DNA of 7,320 bases from Planctomycetia bacterium (GCA_009923125.1 RFUD01000112.1:1-7320), one strand, 5' to 3'; numbered from the stretch's first letter, positions 1 through 6,832 are shown. Notes: generated by a model not told the origin, from the letters alone. Numbers and translations are program-made.

Positions 1-1500
1 CGGATGTGCCTCATCGAGACCGGGCAGCGCGACGGCGCCACCGGCAAGATCACGATGGTGCCGAAGCTCGTGCCGGGCTGCCAGACGCCCGTCAAGGACG
101 GCACCGTGATCGTCACCGAGAGCCAGCTCGTCAAGGACAGCCGCGCCCGGGTCGAGGAGGCGCTCCTCATCGACCACCCGATCGACTGCCCGATCTGCGA
201 CAAGGCCGGCGAGTGCCTGCTCCAGGACTATCACTTCGAGCACGGCCAGCCGGAGCGGCGAGCCGACCTGCATCCGTTCACGAGCCGCAAGCGCGACGTC
301 GGCCCCACCGTCACCCTGTTCGTCGATCGCTGCATCATGTGCACCCGCTGCGTGCGGTTCACCCGCGAGGTCTCCGGCACGGGCGAGTTGATGGTGACCA
401 GCCGCGGCGCGAAGGAGGAGATCGACGTATTTCCGGGCTTCCCGCTCGACAACAAGCTCGCCGGCAACGTGGTCGATCTCTGCCCGGTGGGCGCGCTCGG
501 CGACAAGGACTTCCTCTATCAGCAGCGTGTCTGGTTCCTGAAGCGCGAAGCCAACGTGTGCGGCGGCTGCTCGGCCGGCTGCTCGATCCACACCGAGCAC
601 AACCAGGACACGGTCTACCGCCTCAAGCCGCGCGAGAACCCCCACGTCAACAAGTGGTGGATCTGCGACGACGGCCGCTATGGCTGGCACCACCTCCACG
701 ACCCGGCCCGCCTCCTGGCGGCGGGCCGCCGCGCCACCGTCGCCCGCGGACACGACGCAGCCGCCGGGGTGTTCGAAACGGTCGAGTGGGCCGATGTCGT
801 GACCCGCTTGCGGGCCGACCTCAAGGCTGCGGGCCGGCTGGCCGTCGCCGTCTCGCCGATGCTCACGGTCGAGGAGGCCTGGATGCTCTGTGCGGTGGCC
901 CGCTCGATCGATCCCGAAGCGTTCCTCGCCGTGGGTCACGTGCCGGTCACCGGGGAGGATCAGGCCTTCCCCGGCGGTTTCACGATCCGCGCGGAGAAAT
1001 GTCCCAACCGCCTGGGTGTCGAGGCCGTGGTCGCACTGTTCGACCCGCAGTCCCGAACCTGGGGCGACCTCGTCGCGCACGTCGAGGCCGGTAACGCGGA
1101 TGCGGCGTGGATCACCGCCGGGTACCCCGCCCCCTGGATCGACGACGCCACGGCCGGATCATTCGGCGGCCTGTCGCAGTTGGTGGTGCAAGACCTGTTC
1201 GATTCGCCGCTCGCGGCGCGGGCCACGTGGCGGCTGCCGGCCGCCGGGTTCGCCGAGCGGGCGGGCACCTGGGTGAACGTGGCCCACCGCGCCCAGGTCT
1301 TCGAGCAGGCGATCAGGCCGCCGGCAGGCGTGTGGCCCGAGGGCCGGCTGTTGTGGAACATGCTCGGTCGCCGTGGCCTCTACGATCCGGTCGCCGTGCG
1401 GCAGCAGATCGCCGGTTCCGCCGCCGCCTTCGCCGCGCTTGCCGGCGACCTGCCCGCCACCGGCATCGATCTCCGCCTCCAGCAACTGGCCACCTCATGA
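1..1500 (+). CDS. nuoG: NADH-quinone oxidoreductase subunit G (5'-truncated by window edge)
   Basis: This is the large Fe-S subunit of the peripheral arm of complex I, which relays electrons from NuoE/F toward NuoI. The frame is open at base 1 and begins inside the CRMC part of the N-terminal [2Fe-2S] (N1b) motif, so about 45 residues are probably missing. Numbering from codon 1, visible ligands are C3 and C27 for N1b; H59, C63, C66 and C72 (HxxxCxxCxxxxxC) for cluster N5; C111, C114, C117 and C161 for N4; and C187, C190, C194 and C222 (CxxCxxxC-x27-C) for the optional cluster N7. From about codon 235 to the stop lies a degenerate molybdopterin-oxidoreductase-like region of only about 265 residues, much shorter than in the roughly 900-residue E. 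coli NuoG. The stop TGA overlaps the nuoH start as ATGA at 1497-1500. Identity is secure; the internal ATG at base 4 is not the start. Confidence 0.96.
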   Translation, partial: RMCLIETGQRDGATGKITMVPKLVPGCQTPVKDGTVIVTESQLVKDSRARVEEALLIDHPIDCPICDKAGECLLQDYHFEHGQPERRADLHPFTSRKRDVGPTVTLFVDRCIMCTRCVRFTREVSGTGELMVTSRGAKEEIDVFPGFPLDNKLAGNVVDLCPVGALGDKDFLYQQRVWFLKREANVCGGCSAGCSIHTEHNQDTVYRLKPRENPHVNKWWICDDGRYGWHHLHDPARLLAAGRRATVARGHDAAAGVFETVEWADVVTRLRADLKAAGRLAVAVSPMLTVEEAWMLCAVARSIDPEAFLAVGHVPVTGEDQAFPGGFTIRAEKCPNRLGVEAVVALFDPQSRTWGDLVAHVEAGNADAAWITAGYPAPWIDDATAGSFGGLSQLVVQDLFDSPLAARATWRLPAAGFAERAGTWVNVAHRAQVFEQAIRPPAGVWPEGRLLWNMLGRRGLYDPVAVRQQIAGSAAAFAALAGDLPATGIDLRLQQLATS

Positions 1501-2786
1501 ACGCGTTCCTGCCCTCCCCGGCCACCATCGCGGCGCTCGTGAAGATCGGCCTGCTCGTCGGCGGCCTGATGACCGCCGCCGCCTATCTCGTGCTGCTCGA
1601 GCGTTGGATCGCAGCCTGGGTGCAGGATCGTCGCGGCCCGAACCGCGTGGGCATCCCCCTCACCAAGATCCGCCTGTTCGGCCTCGGTCAGCCGTTGGCC
1701 GACGGACTGAAGATCATCCTCAAGGAGGACTTCACGCCCAAGCACGTGGACAGGATCCTCTACAACGCCGCGCCGCTGGTCATCCTCGCGGCCTCGCTGG
1801 CGATCTTCGCGGCGATCCCCTTCGGCAGCGTGCTGCCTCCGCTCGGCATTCCCGGCCTGCCCGATCCCGTCCCGTTTCTCGTCGCGCCCGGCCTCGACGT
1901 GGGCGTGCTGTGGGTGTTCGCCCTGTCGAGCATCGCGGTCTACGGCGTGTTGCTCGGCGGCTGGGCGAGCAACAACAAATATGGTTTTCTCGGCGGGCTG
2001 CGGAGCAGCGCCCAACTCGTGGCCTATGAAATCCCCCTCGGCCTCGGACTGCTCGGCGTCGTCCTCGCCGCCGGATCGCTCAAGCTCGACGCGATCATGA
2101 ACGCCCAGGCGGAGAGCGGCGTGTGGTATGCCCTCGCGCAGCCGCTCGGCTTCCTGGTGTTCATGGTCGCGAGCTTCGCCGAGGCGGCGCGGTTGCCGTT
2201 CGATCTGCCCGAGGCGGAGCAGGAACTCGTGGGCGGTTACCACACCGAATACTCGGGCATCAAGCTGCTGCTGTTCCTGGTGGCCGAATTCCTCCACATG
2301 ATCACCGCCGCCTTCCTGATCGTGATCATGTTCCTCGGTGGCTGGCACCTGTGGGGTGTCACGGGCTCGTCGCAGGAGGTGACCTGGCTCGGGGCCCTGA
2401 CGCGGTTCGCCGTGCTGAGCGGGAAAATCCTCGCCGTGATCGTGTTCTTCATGCTGGTGCGCTGGAGCTGGCCGCGGTTCCGCTTCGACCAGCTCATGAA
2501 CCTGGCGTGGAAGGTGATGCTCCCGCTGGGACTGGCCAATCTGGTGACCGTGGCCGCCGTCGAGGAGTTCCGGCCACAACTGGTGTCCACGCTCGGCCCG
2601 GCGGCCGCCCGCTGGGCCGCGATCGGCCTGCCGTGGCTGGTGTTCCTCGTCGGCTGGATCACGGCCGGCATCCTCACGCCGTCCGGCACCGACAACACGC
2701 CCGTCCGCACCCACGGGCCCCACGACATCGAACGCGACATCCTGCATCACGAGGACCGACGCCGCGAACTGGCAGGCACCCCATGA
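1497..2786 (+). CDS. nuoH: NADH-quinone oxidoreductase subunit H
   Basis: This is the membrane subunit at the junction of the peripheral and membrane arms. It forms much of the quinone-binding chamber and the first proton pathway (the ND1 homologue). The predicted 429-residue protein is longer than E. coli NuoH (about 325). It has a first hydrophobic helix at about residues 10-32, then the conserved E35-R36 and R45-RGPNRVG loop, then family signatures GGWASNNKYGFLGGLRS from residue 154 and PFDLPEAEQELVGGYHTEYS from residue 234. Several further membrane helices follow, then FRFDQLMNLAWKVMLPL, the usual late motif. A charged hydrophilic tail of about 30 residues (GPHDIERDILHHEDRR) ends the protein. 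The ATG at 1497 is chosen because the frame upstream is only the shadow of nuoG and the family N-terminus starts here. ATGA overlaps join it to both nuoG and nuoI, implying translational coupling. I see no Shine-Dalgarno sequence before the start. Confidence 0.97.
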   Translation: MNAFLPSPATIAALVKIGLLVGGLMTAAAYLVLLERWIAAWVQDRRGPNRVGIPLTKIRLFGLGQPLADGLKIILKEDFTPKHVDRILYNAAPLVILAASLAIFAAIPFGSVLPPLGIPGLPDPVPFLVAPGLDVGVLWVFALSSIAVYGVLLGGWASNNKYGFLGGLRSSAQLVAYEIPLGLGLLGVVLAAGSLKLDAIMNAQAESGVWYALAQPLGFLVFMVASFAEAARLPFDLPEAEQELVGGYHTEYSGIKLLLFLVAEFLHMITAAFLIVIMFLGGWHLWGVTGSSQEVTWLGALTRFAVLSGKILAVIVFFMLVRWSWPRFRFDQLMNLAWKVMLPLGLANLVTVAAVEEFRPQLVSTLGPAAARWAAIGLPWLVFLVGWITAGILTPSGTDNTPVRTHGPHDIERDILHHEDRRRELAGTP

Positions 2787-3316
2787 AACCGACCGATCCC
2801 TCCATCACCTGGCTCGAGGAAAAGCCGCTCGGACTCACGGAGCGGCTCTACCTGCCGCTGTTCATCCAGGGCCTCACGACCACCGCGCGGCACATGGTCA
2901 GCCCCAAGGTCACGGTCAACTACCCCGAGGAGCGGCCCGCGGTCGGCAACCCGCTCATCTACCGGGGCGTGCACCGGCTCAATCGCGATTCCGAGGGGCG
3001 GGTGAAGTGCGTGGCCTGCTTCCTCTGTGCCACGGCCTGCCCCGCCCACTGCATCGACATCGTGGCCACCGAGAGCCCCTGGCCCGACCGCGAGAAGTAT
3101 CCGGAGAGCTTCCAAATCGACGAGCTGCGGTGCATCTTCTGCGGCATGTGCGAGGAGGCCTGTCCCGTGGACGCGATCGAACTCACGAGCCTGCTCGACC
3201 TGACCGGCAAGAGCCGCGAGGAGATGATCTTCGACAAGGAGAAGCTTCTCAGCGTCTACGACATGACGAAGGACGCCGAGCCGATGAAGTCGACGGACCT
3301 GGGGGGGACGCTGTGA
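2783..3316 (+). CDS. nuoI: NADH-quinone oxidoreductase subunit I (2x[4Fe-4S])
   Basis: This is the ferredoxin-like peripheral-arm subunit that carries clusters N6a and N6b and hands electrons to the terminal cluster N2 near the quinone site. The 177-residue product is about the usual family length. It has an amphipathic N-terminal stretch (LTERLYLPLFIQGLTTTARH, residues 17-36), which in the family lies along the membrane. The conserved VTVNYPEERP segment follows, then two complete CxxCxxCxxxCP motifs: C76, C79, C82, C86 and C117, C120, C123, C127. All eight cysteines are present, so electron transfer should be intact. The C-terminal 50 residues (TGKSREEMIFDKEKLL and on) match the usual NuoI tail. 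The ATG at 2783 overlaps the nuoH stop as ATGA, and the TGA at 3314 overlaps the GTG start of nuoJ. A G7 run sits near the end of the gene at 3301-3307. Confidence 0.97.
   Translation: MKPTDPSITWLEEKPLGLTERLYLPLFIQGLTTTARHMVSPKVTVNYPEERPAVGNPLIYRGVHRLNRDSEGRVKCVACFLCATACPAHCIDIVATESPWPDREKYPESFQIDELRCIFCGMCEEACPVDAIELTSLLDLTGKSREEMIFDKEKLLSVYDMTKDAEPMKSTDLGGTL
3301..3307 (+). promoter_or_regulatory. G7 tract in ribosome-binding position for nuoJ
   Basis: Seven consecutive Gs end 5 bases before the GTG at 3313. A G-run can pair with the CCUCC anti-Shine-Dalgarno core with one G-U wobble, so it may act as the ribosome binding site. It supports GTG 3313 over the in-frame ATG at 3343, which is preceded by a C-rich stretch (ctttcccccggc) with no such signal. 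This is inference from position and base pairing. Confidence 0.45.
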
Positions 3317-4092
3317 CGCCGCTCCCGTCGCTTTCCCCCGGCATGATCCTGGCCGGTGCCGTCACGGCGGCGGCGGCCAGCCTGTGGCTGCTCCTGCCGC
3401 GGGGCTCGGAGAATCGCATCGCCCGCCGGGCCGGCCTGGTGCTGGGCGCCGCCGCGCTCGCCGGGTTCATCGTCACCGGCCGACGGCTCGGCGGCCTCGG
3501 CGAGGAGGCCGTGTTCCTCGTCGTGTCGCTCGTGGCCGTGATCTCCGGCGCGGCCACGATCGTGACGCGTTCTCCGGTCTATTCGGCGATCTGGTTCGCC
3601 CTCTCGCTTGCCGGCGTGGCGGGCGTGTTGCTCGTGCTCGGCGCCCAGTTCCTCGGGGTGGCGACCATCGTCGTGTATGCCGGGGCGATCCTCGTGATGT
3701 TCCTGTTCGTGCTCATGCTGGCCCAGCCCTCGGGGCTGGCGCCGTACGACCGCGTCTCGAACGAACCGCTGCTCTCGGCCGTGGCCGGCGCGGTGCTGCT
3801 CGGGCTGTTGTCGCTGTCGATCGGCCGGCTGGCCGCCGATCCGACCTGCTGTGCGGCCCCCGCTCGGCAGCCGGCCGCGGTGACCGCCGATGCGGCGGCG
3901 ACCTCCGACACGCTGGCGGTGGATCAGGTGGCCCGGCTGGGCGGCGAACTGTTCGGCCGACACCTGCTCGCCGTGGAGGTCGCCGGGGTGCTGCTGCTCG
4001 TGGCGCTCATCGGCGCGATCGCCGTCGTGGCCCGCGGCGAGGCCGCCCTCGAGGACGACCGTCGACTCGCGGCGGGGGGGGCCCGACGATGA
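3313..4092 (+). CDS. nuoJ: NADH-quinone oxidoreductase subunit J (N-terminally extended)
   Basis: This is a small hydrophobic subunit (ND6 homologue) that packs between NuoH and NuoK/NuoA and helps couple quinone reduction to proton pumping. The clearest family segment is ATIVVYAGAILVMFLFVLML. Its Tyr is residue 122, equivalent to Tyr59 of E. coli NuoJ in the flexible third helix. The core helices run from about residue 66, and the last conserved helix is LLAVEVAGVLLLVALIGAIA. The protein is 259 residues against about 184 in E. coli. Most of the excess is N-terminal: residues 11-28 and 40-55 look like two additional membrane helices. A polar Ala/Thr-rich loop (about residues 177-210, with a CC pair) precedes the last helix. 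I chose GTG 3313 because it gives a GTGA overlap with the nuoI stop and follows a G7 tract; ATG 3343 is the alternative and would remove ten residues. Confidence 0.92.
   Translation: MTPLPSLSPGMILAGAVTAAAASLWLLLPRGSENRIARRAGLVLGAAALAGFIVTGRRLGGLGEEAVFLVVSLVAVISGAATIVTRSPVYSAIWFALSLAGVAGVLLVLGAQFLGVATIVVYAGAILVMFLFVLMLAQPSGLAPYDRVSNEPLLSAVAGAVLLGLLSLSIGRLAADPTCCAAPARQPAAVTADAAATSDTLAVDQVARLGGELFGRHLLAVEVAGVLLLVALIGAIAVVARGEAALEDDRRLAAGGARR
4074..4081 (+). promoter_or_regulatory. G8 tract in ribosome-binding position for nuoK
   Basis: Eight consecutive Gs lie in the last codons of nuoJ and end 7 bases before the nuoK ATG at 4089. Position and pairing potential with the anti-Shine-Dalgarno sequence are the same as for the G7 tract before nuoJ. 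Assigning a ribosome-binding role is inference. A tract this long is also a likely site of slippage or sequencing miscount. Confidence 0.4.
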
Positions 4093-4550
4093 ACCCGCTC
4101 CTGGCCGCGGCCTCCACCGCCCTGTTGCACAACGCCCTGATCGTGGGTGCGATGCTGTTCGCGCTCGGGCTCGTCGGCATCCTCACGCGGCGCAACCTGA
4201 TCGTGATGTTCCTGTGCGCCGAACTGATGCTCCAGGGCATCTCGGTGAGCCTCGTCGCTTGGAGCCGGCACCACGGCGATTTCGGCGGCCAGGTGCTCGT
4301 GATCTTCGTCCTCACCGTCGCCGCCTGCGAAGCGGCCGTGGCCCTGGTGTTCGTCCTGCAGGCGTTCGCCCGCACGGGCCGGCTCGACGCCGCGGCCTGG
4401 CAGGGACTGCGCGAGGCGACGCTCGCCAGGACCGTGGACCACGCCTTGCCGGCCTCCGACGCCTCGCCGCCGCAGTGGCCCCGGCTCTCGACCGCGGGTG
4501 TCCTGCCGCCCGGGGCGGACCACGACTCCCTCGAACGCGAGCACGTCTAG
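4089..4550 (+). CDS. nuoK: NADH-quinone oxidoreductase subunit K (C-terminally extended)
   Basis: This is the three-helix membrane subunit (ND4L homologue) whose two buried glutamates form part of the proton pathway next to NuoJ and NuoN. Helix 1 is about residues 16-33 (ALIVGAMLFALGLVGILT). Helix 2 contains NLIVMFLCAELMLQGISV with Glu45, and helix 3 contains VLTVAACEAAVALVFVLQ with Glu81. These match E. coli Glu36 and Glu72. The product is 153 residues while the family is typically about 100. The extra 50 residues (from about 100) are a hydrophilic tail with DASPPQWP, ending in SLEREHV. The ATG overlaps the nuoJ stop as ATGA and follows a G8 tract. The stop is TAG at 4548-4550, followed by the first real spacer of the operon. 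Identity is secure; the role of the tail is unknown. Confidence 0.95.
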   Translation: MNPLLAAASTALLHNALIVGAMLFALGLVGILTRRNLIVMFLCAELMLQGISVSLVAWSRHHGDFGGQVLVIFVLTVAACEAAVALVFVLQAFARTGRLDAAAWQGLREATLARTVDHALPASDASPPQWPRLSTAGVLPPGADHDSLEREHV

Positions 4551-4583
4551 CGATCCGCCCGCCCCCCGCACCCGATCCTCCCC
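4551..4583 (+). other. nuoK-nuoL spacer, C-rich, no Shine-Dalgarno
   Basis: These 33 bases are C-rich and contain no purine-rich ribosome binding sequence before the nuoL ATG. I see no hairpin, promoter or terminator. The spacing and co-orientation are consistent with nuoL staying in the same transcript. Confidence 0.6.
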
Positions 4584-6795
4584 ATGCAGAACGTCTCCCC
4601 CGCCACGCTCCTCGTGCTCGTGCCGCTGCTGCCCTTGGCCGGCGCGGTGCTCACGCTGCTCCTCGGCCGCCGGCTCAAGTCGCAGGCGCACCTGCCGGCG
4701 ATCGCGGGCATCGGTCGTGCTCCTGCTCGGCACGGCGACACAGGTGGGCCGTCCCGACGGCGTGCACGCCGAGCCGGTGCGGCCGGTGGAGATGATCTCG
4801 ACGCTCTGGCAGTGGGCGACGGTGGAGGCCGCCTACGCCCCCCCCGCGGGCAGCGCCGCGGCCATCCCCGGCACCGCCGTCGGCGGCGGGACGGCGGGCG
4901 CCGCCCGGGCGTTCACGATCCCCGTCGCGCTCCGCCTCGATCCACTCACCGCGACCCTGCTCACCATCATCACCTGCATCGGGCTCGTGGTCGCCGTCTA
5001 CTCGATCGGCTACATGCACCACGACCCGGGGTATCCCAGATTTTTCGCCGTCTTTTCGCTGTTCGTGTTCTCCATGTCGATGCTCGTCGCGGCGAGCAAT
5101 TTTCTCATCGTGTACGTGTTCTGGGAGGCGGTGGGCGCGTGCAGCTACCTGCTGATCGGCTTCTGGTTCACCAAGCCCGAAGCAGCGCGGGCTGCGAAGA
5201 AGGCGTTCCTCGTCAATCGCGTCGGCGACTTCGGGCTCGCGATCGCGACGTTCCTCCTGTGGATGACCTACGGGACGCTCGACTTCCATGACACGCTCTC
5301 GGCCGACGGCACGATCCTTCCGGGCATTCTCGGCCAGACGCGGCTCGCCGACCCGGGCGGAATCGTCGGCGGTGCGATCGGCACGGCGATCTGCCTGTGC
5401 CTCCTCCTCGCGGCCTGCGGCAAGAGTGCGCAGTTGCCGCTGCACGTCTGGCTCCCCGACGCGATGGAAGGGCCCACGCCCGCCAGCGCCCTGATCCACG
5501 CGGCCACGATGGTGACGGCCGGCATCTATCTCGTCGCCCGCAGTGCGCCGCTGTTCATGGCCTGCCCGGACGCCCTGACGGCGGTGTCGATCGTGGGGGC
5601 GACGACGGCACTCGTGGCCGCGCTCATCGCCACGGTGCAGAACGACCTCAAACGGGTGCTCGCCTACTCCACGATCAGCCAGCTCGGCTACATGTTCGCG
5701 AGCCTCGGCACCGGCACGCTGCTCGGCTTCACCGCGGCGATCTTCCACCTCGTGACCCACGCCTTCTTCAAGGCCCTGCTGTTCCTGGGTGCCGGGTCGG
5801 TGATGCATTCGATGGGCAACGTGATCGACATGCGCCGGTTTGGCGGCCTGCGGCGGATCATGCCCGTCACGGCGGCCACATTCCTCGTGGGCGCGGTCGC
5901 GCTGGCGGGAGTCGCCCCGTTCTCCGGGTTCTTCAGCAAGGACGAGATCCTGGCATCGCTCCATGCGAAGGGCTGGCCCGACGCCCACGGCGAGCACCAC
6001 GACGCCGCGCCCTCGAGCCACGCGAAAAGGGGACGCAGCTCGTTTTCGCCCGTCCACTTCGCCCCGGGAGCCACGACCGCCGGGGAAAAAGAGCTGCGTC
6101 CCCTTTTCAATACGCCGGAGACGTTCCGCGTGCTCTTCTGGATGGCGCTGGTGACGGCCGGGCTCACGGCCTTTTACACGTTCCGCGCGGTGTTCATGAC
6201 GTTCACCGGGCCGACCCGCGTGCCGGACGAGGCGGGGCACCACGCCCACGAGTCGCCGCCCGTGATGGCCGTGCCGCTGATGATCCTGGCGGTGCCTTCG
6301 GCCGTGGCCGGGTGGTGGCTGTTCAGCACGCAGTGGCTGTCGCACTTCCTGTCGGCCACGCCCTCGTTCACCGCACCGTCGGTGGCGGCGACGGCCGCAC
6401 CGCATGCCTTCCACATGGACCTCGCCATCCAGGGGTCGCTCGCGGCCGCGATCGGCATCGTGATCGCGGCCATCGGCCATCTCGGCCGAAGGAGCGACGG
6501 GCCGCAGATGGAGCGGTTCCTCGGTCCCCTGCAGACGTTGTTCGCAAACCGGTTTTACATCGACCAGCTGTACGCGGGACTCATCGTGCGGCCGCTCGAA
6601 GGCCTCGCGGTCGTTGCCGCCCTCTTCGACCGGTACGTGATCGACGGGCTCGTGAACTCCGTCGCCCACCTCCCGCTGGCGCTCGGCGGCCTCGTCCGGC
6701 GGCTCCAGGGCGGACTCCTGCAGCGGTACGCCCTCGCGGGCGTGATGGGCGTCCTCACGATCGTGCTCGCCCTCGCCTGGCGGCTCCGCGGCTGA
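4584..6795 (+). CDS. nuoL: NADH-quinone oxidoreductase subunit L, with one apparent frameshift
   Basis: This is the distal antiporter-like proton-pumping subunit (ND5 homologue) of the membrane arm. The ATG at 4584 opens a typical NuoL first helix (LLVLVPLLPLAGAVLTLLLG), but the rest of the protein is in the next frame. Joining the frames near 4704-4716 by skipping one base gives about 736 residues, against 613 in E. coli. With that numbering, E181 (in FWEAVGACSYLLIG), K280 (in GKSAQLPLHVWLPD), K396 (in FFKALLFLGAGS) and K452 (in GFFSKDEIL) match E. coli E144, K229, K342 and K399. The C-terminus has the lateral-helix and anchor region (NRFYIDQLYAGLIVRPLEG). Two insertions are evident: a Gly/Ala/Pro-rich loop at about residues 84-110, and a loop at about 480-508 coded by a palindromic element. 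The gene could be intact with a sequencing error, or truly broken. The downstream in-frame ATG at 4792 would lose the first helices. Confidence 0.9.
4704..4716 (+). other. Frameshift site in nuoL
   Basis: Upstream of this site the NuoL-like peptide (HLPAIAGI) reads in the frame of ATG 4584. Downstream it reads one base later (SVVLLLGTATQVG). The change needs one base to be skipped, so the window has either one extra base or two missing bases relative to an intact gene. The GGG at 4706-4708 is a natural indel site: removing one G gives LPAIAASVVLLLG in one frame. A two-base loss after GGCATCG would also restore a sensible sequence. If unshifted, translation from 4584 would stop at 5291 after 235 codons, most of them not NuoL-like. 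Confidence 0.85.
6024..6108. repeat. 85-bp palindromic (REP/MITE-like) element inside nuoL
   Basis: The left arm at 6024-6041 (GAAAAGGGGACGCAGCTC) is a perfect 18-bp reverse complement of 6091-6108. Past one mismatch (6042 against 6090) the pairing continues for five more bases, giving 24-bp arms with a 37-base spacer at 6048-6084. GAAAAGGGG...CCCCTTTTC ends resemble the dispersed palindromes linked to REP-associated tyrosine transposases in various bacteria; that family link is from memory and is not shown here. The element is read through in the nuoL frame without a stop, covering about residues 480-508, in the loop between the GFFSKDEIL helix and the next membrane helix (VLFWMALVTAGLTAFYTFR). 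E. coli NuoL has only a short connection there. No transposase gene or clear target duplication is visible. Confidence 0.85.
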
Positions 6796-6832
6796 CCTCC
6801 ACCGACCACCTCACCGTCCACCCCCTGTCGTC
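6796..6832 (+). other. nuoL-nuoM spacer, C-rich, no Shine-Dalgarno
   Basis: This 37-base gap is dominated by C and short ACC/TCC repeats (cctccaccgaccacctcacc). No ribosome binding sequence, hairpin or promoter is visible. It resembles the nuoK-nuoL spacer, so initiation of nuoL and nuoM probably does not depend on Shine-Dalgarno pairing. Confidence 0.6.

Noticed and set aside
4..6. ATG at base 4 as the start of nuoG
   Set aside because: It encodes the Met inside the conserved CRMC ligand motif. The frame is open to the left edge and earlier cysteine ligands must lie upstream.
1107..1496. 130-codon N-terminal extension of nuoH
   Set aside because: It is a shadow of nuoG in another frame (RRR/PRP-rich). 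The hydrophobic NuoH N-terminus starts at the ATGA overlap.
1380..2750. 456-codon open frame on the - strand across nuoH
   Set aside because: It is a compositional shadow of nuoH with low-complexity charged sequence and no family motif.
2123..2782. Upstream open part of the frame that later encodes nuoI
   Set aside because: The residues before 2783 are Arg/Pro-rich shadow sequence of nuoH. The NuoI family N-terminus begins at the ATG at 2783.
4792..4794. ATG 4792 as the true nuoL start, with no frameshift
   Set aside because: This would discard the clear NuoL first helix encoded from 4584 and leave a roughly 240-base gap in a tightly packed operon.
6024..6108. The inverted repeat as a transcription terminator
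   Set aside because: It is in the middle of the nuoL coding region with 37 bases between its arms. Although the right arm ends in TTTTC, transcription must continue for nuoL and nuoM to be made.
4675..6669. 664-codon open frame on the - strand across nuoL
   Set aside because: It lies opposite an unmistakable NuoL, and its translation is Arg/Glu/His/Gly-rich with no recognisable domain. Long antisense frames are expected in DNA this GC-rich.
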